A stretch of DNA of 64,000 nt from Ascaris suum (lineage: Eukaryota; Nematoda; Chromadorea; Rhabditida; Ascarididae), in the NCBI GenBank assembly GCA_013433145.1, contig CM024178.1, positions 8,727,260-8,791,259 on the forward strand. Reading direction: 5' to 3'. Below, in pieces: positions 50,801 to 64,000 of this stretch. The notes under the pieces were generated by a model that saw only the letters and a program-made list of their open reading frames with translations, did no database searches and was not told where the DNA came from. Positions within the stretch are counted from its first letter, which is position 1. Every line of letters begins with the position of its first letter. The position numbers were made by a program, and so were the translations under genes.

Positions 50801-53177
50801 TCGATGAACTTTTTTTTATAGTCTTGGGATTTTTGAGAATTTGATGACTCTCTTTCATTTTTCACTATTACCTTCGAGTATAAAATTTACCTTTAAGGTA
50901 ATTAAGATTAAGATTACCTTTAAGATTATATCGTGTAGTTTTTTTCTAAGCAAAAAAAAAAACTCGAAAGAAAGGAAAGCTGATGATGGAAAATTATAAA
51001 AAAAAAGAGAAGTTTATCTTAATGAATTGCAAATATAATAAATCTTTTAGCATATTCTTTGCTCACTGTAAATTTTGCCGATATTTTACATCTCAACCAT
51101 ATACATATTGCAAAATTTTGCAACGTTTGCAATTGCAATCTAATATAATTTTTTTCAATTTTATGCTTCATTAGTGCTTCGTTATTTTTTTTTTTTTAAT
51201 TTGAAAGATCTCATTGAAACAAGGAAATACACGAATTTAATTTTGCAATAATGCATCGTTATTGCAATATTTTATTTTGCTTATATTTCATTTCTCTGCA
51301 ATAATATACACACCTAAAGACAACACACACAAAAAAAAACGCTAAACAATAGCCGCCATATTATTTTATTATTACTTAGAACTCAGCAACAATGATGATT
51401 AATTATGTAATGACCGATCGATCATTCGGTTGAGGACTTATAACATGCAAATTTATTTGCTCTTCGGATTAATCGGTAAATGGTTAATAAATAAATTCGA
51501 TTAAGATAAAATAATTCATTTAGTTTAGACAAATGGAGAGCATTCCTAATGGTTGAATGCCGTTTCAATATGCAAATATTAGGATAGACAGACATATATG
51601 TCCGCATATATGTTCATTTGTAGTTGCGCAAAAGAAAATGGAATTATTAAACATTGCTAAAATTTATTCAGATGCATTCAAATAGTTATAATATTACGTT
51701 TCATAGAATCATCAGCATGCTGTACTCTTCTCCATCGATGAGTTTTTTAGTGCTTTAAAATTCGTCGAAAATAAATAAGTGAAAATGATACCGCGATAAA
51801 GATATCCGTCCGGAAACCGGGTGGACCAACTTTGTGATTTGCTCGATTTCCGGTTATTTTTGCATCTGATAACGATACTAACCGATTACCGCTTCCTCTT
51901 GCATTCAGAAATTGTGCACTTCTACCGCTATAAGACGTTTCGTCTTCTGTACCCTTTAAATTCTCGAAATGTACCATAGAATTGCCATATCCTGGAGATG
52001 CCGAATCGCTCTCACTTCCTGGTTGCACATCAACGAAATATCCATTCTTATATATGGCTCGATACTGAATTCAATTTTACTCGTCCATATAAGTATACAA
52101 ATTAATAAAGGACAATTTACTCGTTGCAGAAAAAGTTTGTAAGTAATTCAATGAAAATTAAATTTTTTTTAAAATTCCTCACAGTTGTATTTACATTCAC
52201 TCAATGAACTGGATGATTATCAACATGTTATTCTTTTGAATTCGAAGTTATTCTTAGAAGTTATTCAATTCACTCATGATCCACAGACTAAAGGAAGTTG
52301 AAATTTATGATTCTGTGGTTCAACAGTTGTCGAGTAAGCTCAAACGACCTCGAACCTTGGGAACGAAACACCTGTAAACACCTGGAAATCGTGAGCCCTT
52401 GAACAAAATTTTTTGAGTCGAACTTTACTTGCAATTGAAATTACCACTGAAACCATGCAGCATTGCAGGAATTGATAATCATTCAATTCCTTGCGTTAAT
52501 AAATTTGAAAAGGAAATCGATGATAAAGATGTGTGAAATTTACTTTTCATTAATCGATGCTTATACAAAATTCCAAATATTATATGATTTCTTGACGGGG
52601 CCGACTTAAAATTCATCTATATTTGGCGTCAATTATGATGATGCTGATGAATATGATCGCCGGCTTTAGTTTAAAGTGCTATTATCCTCTAGATTTATTG
52701 AAAACAATAATATCGCTTAAATTTAGACTTGATCGTTAGGGAGTTGAGAATTGCCGAATAATTTATTCGCTATTTCTTCATTCGCTATTTTTTATTCATA
52801 ATTCACTAATTTCCTCCATGAAATTCATTAATTTTACTATATTTTCGCTTAGTTTTTATGAGCGATTCGAATTTCATTTCCTCTTTCAAATATTTTTTCT
52901 TTGCTTATATTTCATTTTTTGGGGAATTTTTTTCTCGACGATTATGTTTATCATGATCTAAAATGTCTCTGATCCTTAATTGATCTAAATTACTGATCGA
53001 AATGAAGATAAATTATTGATTGAACGATCAAAATCGATCTAAATTAAAATATTTTATTTCATTGAATTATTATTTAACTATTTACTATATTTTATAATTT
53101 CGAAATCAACTTACTCCATATTGCGCATTGATATTGGAAATAATAACGAAGTAAAAGAACATCAATAATATAAGCAT
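47891..53177 (-). CDS. Secreted ground-like (Grl) domain protein
   Basis: Exons: 53115-53177, 51792-52064, 50412-50507, 49302-49395, 48726-48838, 48271-48369 and 47891-48070. All phases agree, giving 305 residues. Exon 1 is a classic signal peptide (MLILLMFFYFVIISNINAQYG) starting 4 bases after a TTTTTTTAG acceptor. A Gly/Ser/Asn-rich linker follows, then a charged stretch (QDLKSILAEQERIRTDV). The C-terminal Grl domain has CFINERGFLCCNRDLLELI, then KKFGITFEIIVSTGDFASKS and HFRENFICK, then a VTVTFAYANF strand. Grl proteins are nematode hedgehog-related secreted factors; the cysteines should form disulfides. Exons 4-6 are secure. Uncertain points: whether exons 1-2 belong to the same gene (exon 2 also runs open to a stop at 51747, giving a separate 126-residue secreted protein); further exons in the GC-rich intron 3; and the end after TFAYANF, which is longer than is usual for the family. 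Confidence 0.7.
50161..50271 (+). other. Short ORF in a GC-rich island inside Grl intron 3
   Basis: ATG to TAA gives 36 codons (MGEDWDLVKHRSLLQ...FITEDVKNIELI). The surrounding 50110-50330 is unusually rich in GC for an intron and is also open on the minus strand (LQLNQFDIFHIFGDEG). I cannot tell which strand, if either, is coded. Confidence 0.2.
50540..50620. repeat. TGCAATATATC-type short repeat
   Basis: Several copies of (C)TGCAATAT(A/G)T(C/T)TGCAA lie just upstream, in the sense of transcription, of the Grl exon at 50412-50507. Confidence 0.7.
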
Positions 53178-54506
53178 CGTGCTAAAAAAAAAGAGCAAAA
53201 TACTTTTAACCTTTTATTAACTTTTCTTAATTATTTTAATTAATCGAATATTGAAATACATATAATTAAAAAGCAGTAAAAAAAAAGAATTTTTTTTTCT
53301 TTTTTTGAATTAAATTAAACGGATTAAAAAATTAGGAAAAAAAAAACTTAATTCTAATCTTAATAAAAATTTTCTATTGAATAAAAATATTTTATCAATA
53401 ATTCTAATTTCATAGAGCGCATTTATAGTATATAATTTCAAATCGAAATTTTTCTCTCGATTAAATGATAATACTATAGAAGAAAACGACTTAAATTTTC
53501 TCAATATTTAGACGAACAAATATTAAAGAAATGAAAAGAAAAAAAAATTTTCTTTTTTCTCTTGTGAAAATCATTTATAATTAATCAAAGAAAAATCTTC
53601 CAAAAAAAAAATATTGCCTAATGGAGTAAATAATTGAACGAGTTTAAAACGGTGAATAATTTCAAACAAAACAACTATATAAATGAAGTGAATGAACTAA
53701 TGAGTTGTTCATAGATATACATAGATTACGAGGAAGATTTCAGCGTTCCTATAGAATATTCGATGAAGAAAGATGGCATCCTTATTGAGCCGACGATTAG
53801 AGGTCTTTATTAGAATTAAAGGAGAATACGCGTTAATTAAAGAGAACAAAAGTCTATAAAGTCAATTGCCGAATGACATATGTAAGATCTATTGTGTGCC
53901 GATTTGTGAGATCAAACGAACGTCGTCGTCCATTAAATCATTTCATTTCTCGATTTGTTCTATTTTTTTTGAATTATCTCTGAATAATTAATATTGAAAT
54001 AATAATATTTAATAATTAAGTAAGTATTAATAAGTAAATATTAGTTTGTTAGCATCGATATATTCGATGAATTTGGCAGTAATCTATTCTCAAAACACAG
54101 GTTCACTAACCCCTCTTATTCTCTACCTACCTACCTTTATTCTCTCTTTTCCCCACCCTCCTCTCCTGGAAGTATGAATAAGAGCCATAGAAGATCCATC
54201 TAGAGCCATCTATGCACCTTTTCTCGGGAATGCTGATATTTATAGTCCCTTTATTATTCCTAAGTGCACACCAATCAACAAATCCCCTCAATAATGTAGT
54301 TTCTTCAGTTACTGAAGGCTATAAGTTCATGATCTTGTTTCCGGACTTAACGGTAAGTGGCAGCTTTTGTTTTGTTGCTGATAACTATTGATATGATAAG
54401 CCCTTTTATTCTGCTGATGGGTCATTCTATGAAGACTTTTATGGCTCAGCAACAAGTATTTGTTTAATTCGCCAATTATTAAACGCTTTCGATTAATTAA
54501 TTGAGA

Positions 54507-54695
54507 TGTTTGTGTGTGTATGTGTATTTGTATGTGTATGTGTATGTGTATGTGTATGTATGTACATGTATGTATGTATGTATGTATGTATGTATGTATG
54601 TATGTATGTATGTATGTATGTATGTATGTATGTATGTATGTATGTATGTATGTATGTATGTATGTATGTATGTATGTATGTATGTATGTATGTAC
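54507..54695. repeat. (GTAT)n microsatellite with (TGTATG)n lead-in
   Basis: Nearly perfect tetranucleotide repeat. All the frames crossing it (Tyr/Val/Cys/Met or Ile/His/Thr repeats) are artefacts. Confidence 0.95.
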
Positions 54696-56101
54696 TGCCT
54701 GTCTGTCTCATAATTCCAACTCGAGATCCATTGAAGCTAAAATCAAAACCAGTATCAGGCGTAAATATTGAAGCAGCATATATAACATCATTCACAATAA
54801 TCCATCAGTTTTGAATGATATTATAGACATTTAAATGTGCTCATTTCTTATACGCGTTTTACACCGATCAAGCATTCACTCGGGATTGATTAGGTAATAA
54901 AAAAATTTCTCAAGTTACCTAATAGGTGATAGGTAATAAAAAGATGAGGTGATGAGAATTTTTTCAAAGATTTGTACACGTCGCCTAATAAATTAGGACT
55001 TGACTTATTTTGCATATGTTGTTTTTTATTGCCAACTTGTGGAAGTGATTACTCGAGTAATGACACTAAAAAACGCTGGCATATCCCATAGTATGCTTCT
55101 CCATTCCTTAAAAAAAGACATCTCTTGCTTTCTTTTATAGAAGCGCAACTTTTTGTTGTGAGGTCGGTGGTTGACGTATTTTCAGTCAGCCGCTGATTCA
55201 ACCGGTTGATGGTGGAATCAACCTGCCGATAGTTTAGAAATATACCATTATAGAAGCGTAAAGCTAACGTTCTGAGGCTAAATGAAGATTGGCGGATGAA
55301 AAATATGCGATAATAATCGGATTTGACCAATTGAACAATAGATGCTATAGTATAAAATAAGTGAAAATTATATGCAAGAGTGAGCGTTGAAGATATTCAA
55401 ATGAAATTTTCTTTGAAATATTTCACAATATCGCAAAGATATGCAAATTTACAACATTAAAAGATACAATTTTCATAGGAAAATATCTTTTTTCTTTTCT
55501 GAGATTCTTTTTTTTAAAAAGTCTTTTTTTTCTTTGCATAATCTCATAAACCAACAACATATTTGAAAATTTTTTTTTTGTTTTCATGAGAATGATAAAA
55601 GATATTTATGATTTTTACTGGCCGATAATTTTTCAATGAAAAAAAAATGGATTGAAAATTTTGAAAAGATTTCTTGAAAAATCGAAAATCGTTTTTTTTT
55701 CATGGATTGGTATTTGGATTTATTTCATAGAAGAAATTTTGCTTATCATTGTCTTTTTTTTTCATGGAAAAATTACTCATTTATGACATTGTTGCTAAAG
55801 ATTCTATGTTGTTATAGAAGCGAAAAATTGCGCTGTTTCCTTAAAGCAATTTCAAATTTACCAACGCTATCCATTTTCCTTGAAAAATAGGTATTTTCTA
55901 TAATTCGACCAGTTGATATTCTCTAAAATGGGACCAATTGCCATCTGCATTACCTGTATTACCTGTATTACCACTTCAGCGTTTTCATCAATTATCTTTT
56001 TGATTTAGGCTAAACACTCTGTCAATTTATCGTTATAATTTTCAACCTTCTACCATTCACTGATCGCCCGATGAAACATTCGGCGAATGGAAAATGTGAG
56101 T

Positions 56102-56127
56102 GGCCATATTGGCCATATTGGCCATAT
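56102..56127. repeat. GGCCATATT x3
   Basis: Three tandem nonamers (TTGGCCATA frame) in intergenic DNA. Confidence 0.85.
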
Positions 56128-58242
56128 TCTTGGGACATATTTCAAACATTGCGCCTTCACTTCAAATGTATGGCATTTGCCATTTATGTGAGATATAATT
56201 TGTAAATTATTAAGACCTATCACACATATAAGAAAGTACACTTCAAATGGTATTGATGAATGCCTAAATGACAGCCGTTTTCCATTAATGATATCTGGTT
56301 CACTTTTAAACGAGTTTTGATTATACGTTGCTGAGATGTCACTAAACATGCCCCAAATCTACAAACCTACTAATCTGTTCCATATAGTCATCGATGCGTA
56401 TTTCGTTGAGATACTCTCATTTCTTCTTCAATATTTTCTGAATTACATGAAAATTACTTCCGATTATAGATATGAAATGCGTGTGGAATTTTTTTCGAAA
56501 TAAATTATAAAATAAAAGCCAATTTCATATTTGAGAAATTCATAAATTTCTTTGAAAAAAAAATTTTTTTTTATTCGAATATTTTTATCTCTTTATCTAG
56601 AAAATGTTTACGTGTAAAATTGAAATTTCAATCAAAAATCTTAATATTTGCAAATAGGCAAATTATCTTCAAAAAATTCGAAATCCTATTACTGGAGAGC
56701 GAGAAGGAGAGAAGGAGATAATGAGAGGAAAAAAAAACTTGCGAGAACTTATCGAAATTTCTCGAAGAAAACGAAGAAAAAAAAATTCTCTATTATTTTG
56801 AATTTAATTGTGAAAAATCTGTATAGTATTCAATATTATCATACGTAAATGGAGGATAGAAAAAAAAAAGAAAGTAAAATCACTAAATGAATTTAAAATT
56901 AACCGCCAAAAATTCCATAAATTTTTCGAAAAAAAATTAGTTGAAAATTTTTCCCATTAAAAAAAATATATAATTTTTTTTTGAATTCAATATGATATTT
57001 TTTTTAAATGTCTCAATAAATAAGCGAAATAAATATATTGAAAATTTTTCCATTTTTTTCTCATCAAAAAAAAAAAATTCTTTTTCCACTTTTTTCATTG
57101 CTAATTAAATTTGATTATTATCGTTGAAACTTCTATTAACTACTATAAACGAGTTGAAATTGAGCACATTCCGTTCAATTTTTTTTTGTTTGTTTTTTTT
57201 GAATATGAATTGAACGATTATTTTTCAATAGTATAAATTGCTCTAGATAATAAATGGGAAAATAATTCGTTTCGTTGCTTATGTTCTTTTTTTTTTCTTT
57301 CGTTGATTTATTTATTTAGAGATTATGTGAAATTAAATTATGAGATGAATAAATATTACGATATAAAATTATTAAGGAATATTAATTATATGCACCATCA
57401 TCAGCAATAGAGATTATGGAATGAAATCATTGAGAGTACAAATTACCGTAGAAAATCATTGAAAGCCTAGAATTATGTTGTAAAAAAAAACATTAGTAGC
57501 ATAGGTTACAGCATGAATTATGCTAGGAGCCTCTTTAGTGGATTATTCAGGAAAAAAAAACCGCAGAAAAGCGAAATGAAGCTAGAAAATAGAATTTGTA
57601 TATATTTGTCATTGATTTTGGCATCATAATCTCTACTTTTATTAATAAACAATACGTTTTAATGGAGTTTTTAAAGTCAATTAAAAGTGATTTAGCAGTA
57701 ATAATGAAATAGTGAGTAATTTTACTGTTTAATATGAAAATATGAGATGGAAATTTATTGTCTGGGCGGAAATTAATTTCGAAGGAACAATATTTTATGC
57801 ACTTATCTAAAAACAAAAAATCCAGAAATTCTCACTCCATATTCTTTCACAACAAAAAAAAAAAACAACAAACGCTCAGTCTTTTACTCAATTTTACTAT
57901 TGAAATGACAAGATGCATTGAATTCATCTAATAATCATCTATCAATAATAATATTTATTTTAATATTATCATTTGAAAGTTTTTCAAAAAAATGAAATTA
58001 TACAATATTTATGGAATTATTAACCTGAAATTCACCTGAGAATGAAATAATCTTTGCAAAAAGAATTTCACTAACTCATCGATGTTTTTTATCGGTTTCA
58101 CTAGAGATCATCTTTGAATGTGTCATTTCGTTCTCTTTTTGTCAATTTCTTTGCCCGATCATCGTCGTCGTTATGTCACACATCTTGTCGCTCATTCAAT
58201 TTCACATACACATTCGTCAAAGAAATGTTTTTTCTGAATTCG

Positions 58243-58376
<134 letters not shown>

Positions 58377-59924
58377 AAATTTTTGCTAATTATGCAAATG
58401 AAAGATTAAAGGTAATGAGGTAAAGAGTGGATTTATGTAAACTAGTAGACGAAAAAGTAAGCAACAGCCGAAAAAAAAGTTATGACTTTTGACGAAGGTA
58501 TTTAGAATAATTGATCTACCTGAAAGCATCTTCAATAAAATCATATTTCCCTCTCATAATTTCGATTTTGCATATATATAATTCAACAATATTATGTAGT
58601 CATCATATATTCAATAGATGTTCATTATGTGTAATTTCGATATAATTATGTAAAATTTAGAGGTTACTTAGTGGTCTTAAATCAATCCTCTCATTAGGGT
58701 ATAGTGTCAGCTTGATCCTCAAATAGGACAAATGATGTATAACTGAGTTAATTATGAGTAGAATCTAATGATTTGAAACATAGAGGAGATGGGGAGGGAA
58801 GAGGGGATAGGAGAGAGAGAGGAAGATATATGGGGAAAGGTCTTTTAAACGAAACTTCATTAGTTTATGTGGGGTAAAAATTTCACTTAAAATACTTATA
58901 ATCGTTCTATTTTTTAGGTCAAATGAGACGAGTATTCAAAAAAAAAAGAGATCTGACATTTATGGAAATTATGCAAATTATGCAAATTTGCAAATTCTAT
59001 CGTTTTAAATTTGATAATTTCCACAAATAATTTCCACTATCTTAAATTAACATAAGAATTTTTTTAATTTCAATTTTTTTCTTCTTTTGTAGTGATAAGT
59101 GCAAAAATTATAGAAAAATAATGTAAAAATAAAGAGTCGTATGGTGAAGAAAAATCACTTTTATTCTTGCAAAATTTATACAATTTTTTTGCAATATTTT
59201 TGCAACTTTTGCAATATTCATGCAATCCTTTTTTTTGCATCATTGTTCGAATATTCTTGAAGTTTTCTAACTGAAATAATGAACGTTATACTACATACAA
59301 AGAGTATCAATTTTAATACCATCAAATGTTTAGACACGAATTACTCATAGTGTATCATCTTAATATTTCTATACTTTTATGGCAAAAATTTTGCAACTAA
59401 TTTCAAAAATTTATTTATTATTTTTGTAGAAAATTCTCCAAAAAAAAATCTTTTCTTTTCTCTTTTCAATGATCTCAGAAAAAAAAAGTACTTTAGAAAT
59501 TTGCATAAAAACTATTGATCTTATCTTAATTTCATCGAAAGCAACATTTTTCATTTACTATCAATAGTTCATTTGAATTAATCGATTAACACATGAAAAC
59601 CTGTCGAAAAATTTCTCTCTGCAAAGAAAAAAAAAAAGCACACATTTTCCTCTGATAATAATCTCTTTCTTTTCTTTTTTTCTTTTTTCTTTTTTTTTTT
59701 TTTAATTTTCATCGTCGATTTTAGTCTTTATTTAGTATGCATATATTGCATTCGAAAACTGCAGTTCTTCTCAAATTCTTCTTGCATGTTATCTTCATTG
59801 CTATACACTAAATGATTCAATTTTTATAGATGTTCAATTTAATGAGATATAAATACTTGTACGTATTACATTCGTAACCTATAGGTGTACCCACGGGCAA
59901 CAAGTGATCATTGTAATAGGTCAT

Positions 59925-60070
59925 TTCAACAACAGGTAATTCAGGTAATAGGTGATCTCGTAACGGTTAATTCTGATAATAGGATATTTCACTAGGTGAT
60001 TTCAACAACAGGTAATTCAGGTAATAGGTGATCTCGTAACGGTTAATTCTGATAATAGGTTATTTCACTA
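59925..60070. repeat. 76-bp tandem repeat, two copies
   Basis: TTCAACAACAGGTAATTCAG... begins at 59925 and again at 60001, nearly identical through TAATTCTGATAATAGG(A/T). The unit itself contains AGGTAAT-type submotifs that recur at 59880-60090. Confidence 0.9.
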
Positions 60071-61532
60071 ATAACTAACTTCAGTAATAAGTGGCTCCAG
60101 AGTTGAACTCTGCGCCAAGCTCATTTGCTTATTAAATTCATGCTCACTTATTTGCATAATATTTGATAAACAATAAATGATCGATCCGTTTTGGTGTTAA
60201 TAATATCGAAAGAGAAGAAAAGAAAGAGAAAATGATTTAAAGGCATTTAATAAATTCAAATATTTTCGATCGCAAAAAAAAAACTTGTTTTTTTTTTTAA
60301 ATTTTAGATAGCGATTTGAATGAAACAAATAACGGACGATGAATTTGATTCGATTTGATCTAATTTCGTTTCATTTATTATTGATGTGTGACATATTTGC
60401 ATAGCTCTTACGTTTTTTTTTTAGTTCAGAAGATACTTAATTTCGCATATTTGATTAAGGTAATTTATGAAACCGGTTGGTCTAATAAGTGAAATTGCAA
60501 ATGTGTATATCATGATAGCTTATTAAAAAGTGTCATTTTTTAAACTTCCGCTTTGAAATAATCGTTTTTTTTTTTTCATCGCAATTTTCATAGTCGATCT
60601 CTCGCATAAGCATATAAATGTCGAATAACAATATAGCCATTATATCAGAGAGTTCAAATTGATTTCCTTAGCATTATTGTAAATGTAATTTTCAAATTTA
60701 TAACTAACTGGCATTGAATGTGATCAATGAAATTTCATAGCTATTGCCATATAAAATTTGCATAGAATGAATTGTGATGAAAATTTTTCAGTGGGGTTTT
60801 TTTTTCAAAAATTTCTCTGAGGCATTTGATGAGAGAAAAGGATGTGATCGATCAAATGACTCAAATCTAGCTCACCTTTCGATGACTACTTCAGCGGAAT
60901 ATATCGAGAGACAAGAAATTTTTAAGAAAACAAGATACAAAATTATTTTCCAACATCGTCAGACATAAGTCTGCCGGCTGATGCCAATAGACAGCATTCT
61001 CAAATGCAAATTTTCAACCACACATGATCGATAGTGCAAGAAAACATCATGCACATTTTCGTTATATGTCATCTTCCATCTCTTTACCCACATATTTCGC
61101 CGATAGTTTTTGATTCCACTTTCTTGTCGATTATTTCTAATCTTGTTTTGAATGGTTTACGATTGTGTTGATAACGTAAACAGTTCAGCGCCATGATTGT
61201 TCATAGCTCATTGGCATGTGTCTTAAGCGGCGCGATTTTATTCTCTAGTTCGATAGCATGCGGTGGCGATCTTTTTGAAAACTTTATTGCAATGATTTTT
61301 CATAGGTCAATGCTCATCTCATTTCCTTTATTGAAGCGTATTTGCTATAGATTAGTGGATGTTATGGAGGAAGACACTTAATAACAATATTTTAGAGTTG
61401 AAATCAAACACATTAATACTGCAAGATTTACCAAGTATTTCATTGTTTTATCCTCTTTTTTTTTTTTTTTAAATATCGATTAATATTTCATTTCTATTTG
61501 CATATGAAATTATTTCATCGTTTCAGTGCAAA

Positions 61533-63753
61533 ATGACACAAACAATATATCATTTAGCTGTATTATTTATATGCATATTTATTATTGGAATTCGAGCAGC
61601 CGATAATTGTTTCATTAACGATAGTGGTAAGAAAAAAAAAATTTTTCTTTTTTTTTAAAATTTCTATCATTTATTCTATCATTAAAATGCGTTTATTAAA
61701 AACAATGCTTTTATTTAGGGTGATGAATTTTTATTTCTTTATTAGAAAATTTTTTTAAAAAAATAAAAAATTTCATTTATTTTTTTTTGTTTTTCTTGAA
61801 AAAAAAATTTTTCAATATTCTTTAAAAAAAACAATTTTTTATAGAATCATATTAAATTTTATTGCTGGAAAAACTCGAAATTTTCTTTCTCTATGAAAAT
61901 TTTTGGCGACATCAAAGAAGCGTTAATTTTTTTTTTTCTTTTTCTTGCTAAAATTTTCCACTAGCTATTAAGAAAATCATTTTTCTTAAAGAATGTTGAA
62001 AAATTTTTTTTTTGGCAAATGCTAAAGTTTCAAAAAAAAATGCTCAAGTTTCGATAAAAAGTTGAAAAATGGGAAATAATTTTTTTTTAAAGAGAAAATT
62101 ATCTTTTCTTTCCAATTTTACAATAATTTTATCGCCTTTTTTTTCTCTACCAAAACCCCCCCCCCTTTAAATAAGTACCATTATTTCTCTCTTATCGAAA
62201 TTGTAAATGCATCGTTAAATTATTTTCTGAATTACTTCTGAAAAATATAACATTAAAACAATCATAAGGCAATATTTGAGATTAAATTTCTCTTAGTAAA
62301 GTTGATGCGGATAAATTTTCAAATTATTTCCGTTATAAATGAAATAATTTCGAATTATTTAAGTATAGTTGAAAACCTTTAGTATTTTATTATTAATAAT
62401 AAAAATAAAATATTATTGAAAAAATTATTCGTCTAATTAAAATTTTTTTTTAAAGGATTTACATGTTGCAATAAGGAGTTGGAAAAAGCGATGAAATCGG
62501 CGCTAAGTGGTAGCGATTTACTTGGATCGGCGAGTTCAGTTCAAAAAAGCGCCGAAAAAACATTGGGTGGAAAATTTGAAACAGTGGTCGCACTTGATGA
62601 TTTCGCCTATAAAAGTCATTTCAAAGTTCGTCGATTTTTTGCTCTTTTTTTTTGAGTTTATTAATAGTTTTCGTTTTTTTTTAAATTTTTTTTATCGATT
62701 GAGAAAAAAAATTTTGCGTAAAATTTTTGATTACAAAAATGTATTTATAGTGAAAATAAATATTGTTGAAAATTAGACGAAAACTTTGTAAAAATAAATC
62801 GAAAAAATCTAAAGTGATTTAAAATAGTAGAAAAATTTCAACAATTATTGGCAAAATGTTAAGGAAATTCGAGGAAATAAATTAGCCTTAAAATAGAAAT
62901 ACCAAACATAAAGTCATAGTGATAATTTTTTCCAGAATATAACGTCGATGAAATTTAGGACGAGAGGAATGATTCTAGGTGAAGTTAAGAGGGGGAGGGA
63001 GATGAAGAGGGGAAAGAGATAGTGGCAACTATACTGAAATGATTTCAGATGGGAAGAGGGGGAAAGGAAAAAGATAGAGGTTGCGATTAGTACACGCTGA
63101 AATGTCCTGAAGCCTTCTTGTGAAAATAATGTGGCTTCAAGAAATAGCTGCATCTCCTTGCACTCATCGTTTTCGTTTCGACATGTGTATTCTATTCGAT
63201 ATTCATGCTAGACACTATCGAAATAGCAGTAAAAAAAAATTTTTTTTTTGCAACCAAATATAACGAATGACTTGGTTTGTAATGAAATAACAATAATAGT
63301 GTCGCTGATATAACGCATATCACTAATGATAAAACGATATCCATAGTGATACGTAATGATAATATCATACGTAATGATAATCATTGATGTAATGATATTA
63401 TTATTGATATAACGATATTATTACATTGATATAACAATATCACCAGTAATCGAAGAGTAGTATTAGCACAACAACAATATTACTAGTAATTAATTATATT
63501 GTAGTTACTGCGATATAATTGATTCATGAGATAACATAATCATCGGTGATATGCCGGTTATACTGAATTTTTTGCTAGTTATTGCGATAAAATTCTATTT
63601 CAGCGACATAACGATATTATCAAAGATGTAACGATATCATTAGTGATTTGACGAAACGATTTGGTGATGTAAATTACGAATGGCTGATTTCAGGAAGGAA
63701 AAACATGCAAAATCGAAAAAGATGGACAATATGCGCTCGCATGGCAACCATAA
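61533..63753 (+). CDS. Compact secreted ground-like (Grl) domain protein
   Basis: Three exons: 61533-61626, 62456-62625 and 63694-63753 (stop TAA), all in phase, giving 107 residues. The start follows a TTTCAG acceptor by 6 bases, consistent with trans-splicing. Residues 1-22 are a signal peptide (HLAVLFICIFIIGIRA). The Grl domain fills the rest: NCFINDSGFTCCNKELEKAM, then SAEKTLGGKFETVVALDDFA and YKSHFK, then EGKTCKIEKDGQYALAWQP as the last strand. The paired Cys-Cys and the later Cys are the family's conserved cysteines. There is no linker, so the mature protein is essentially one domain, unlike the neighbour at 47891-53177 (-), with which it shares CFIN(D/E).GF.CCN. The two genes are divergent and about 8.3 kb apart, probably old local paralogues. 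Expected role: extracellular or cuticle-associated signalling-type factor; the exact function is not predictable. Confidence 0.88.
63290..63660. repeat. Degenerate AACGATAT/ATAATGATA repeat in Grl intron 2
   Basis: Many imperfect copies of GATATAACGATATTAT and GTAATGATAATATCA fill the end of the intron just before the last Grl exon. Confidence 0.75.
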
Positions 63754-64000
63754 CGTATCGGCATACGTTTGCCACTAGACTCATATCAGCGTCCGTCGTG
63801 TACAACGTTGTTTCCCGAGAATGCTTACTGCTATGAAATTTTTCAAGCAATATTTTTGAGAAATCATTCCCAAGAAAAAAATCTCCCAAATTTTGGGAAA
63901 AAAAAGTGCGATTTTCTTTTTGGATAATTTCGAACAGGAAAAAATGATGATGAAGATTACAATTTTGTTCTACTTAATTTTATATACTATGAACGAAACT
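63754..64000 (+). other. 3' flank of the right-hand Grl gene
   Basis: AT-rich sequence. I see no clear AATAAA and no further exon before the window ends. Confidence 0.4.

Noticed and set aside
54493..54814. Frames of 70-102 codons over the tetranucleotide repeat
   Set aside because: Tyr/Val/Cys/Met and Ile/His/Thr periodicity comes directly from (GTAT)n.

Overview
The window looks like nuclear DNA from a nematode. It is AT-rich, with many introns and simple repeats, and it carries no bacterial or viral gene organisation. Two genes encode the ground-like (Grl) domain, a family known from nematodes. Three genes have a 3' splice-acceptor motif 4-6 bases upstream of the ATG, as expected for spliced-leader trans-splicing. 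Acceptors include TAG, GAG and AAG as well as CAG, so a close Caenorhabditis relative is unlikely. The species cannot be named from this sequence.

Layout. 1-3376: a doubtful + strand gene entering from the left edge. 5635-12095 (-): a seven-exon gene for a 348-residue protein that I do not recognise. 12.1-15.6 kb: intergenic, with CA-rich repeats and a GC-rich RNA-like element on the minus strand. 15607-20381 (-): an ExoIII/APE1-type AP endonuclease (exo-3 type), six exons, with all catalytic motifs present. 20.5-23.66 kb: divergent intergenic region. 23665-44124 (+): a 29-exon TBC1D8/TBC1D9-type Rab GTPase-activating protein, rebuilt as 1226 codons with every junction in phase. Its intron 5 carries a second copy of the GC-rich RNA-like element, with SRP-RNA-like motifs. 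45715-46097 (+): a possible two-exon small gene. 47891-53177 (-): a secreted Grl-domain protein, seven exons. 53.2-61.5 kb: repeat-rich intergenic DNA. 61533-63753 (+): a second, compact Grl-domain protein, three exons.

The genes do not form an operon or one pathway. exo-3 repairs DNA, the TBC protein acts in Rab membrane traffic, and the Grl proteins are secreted hedgehog-related factors. The less expected signals are: the pair of related GC-rich RNA-like elements, one nested in the TBC gene; a short duplicated alternative last exon at the TBC 3' end; a well-formed extra exon inside exo-3 that stays in frame only with the next exon; and tandem copies of a 5' splice site after TBC exon 18. 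All exon models were translated and phase-checked by hand, without transcript data.
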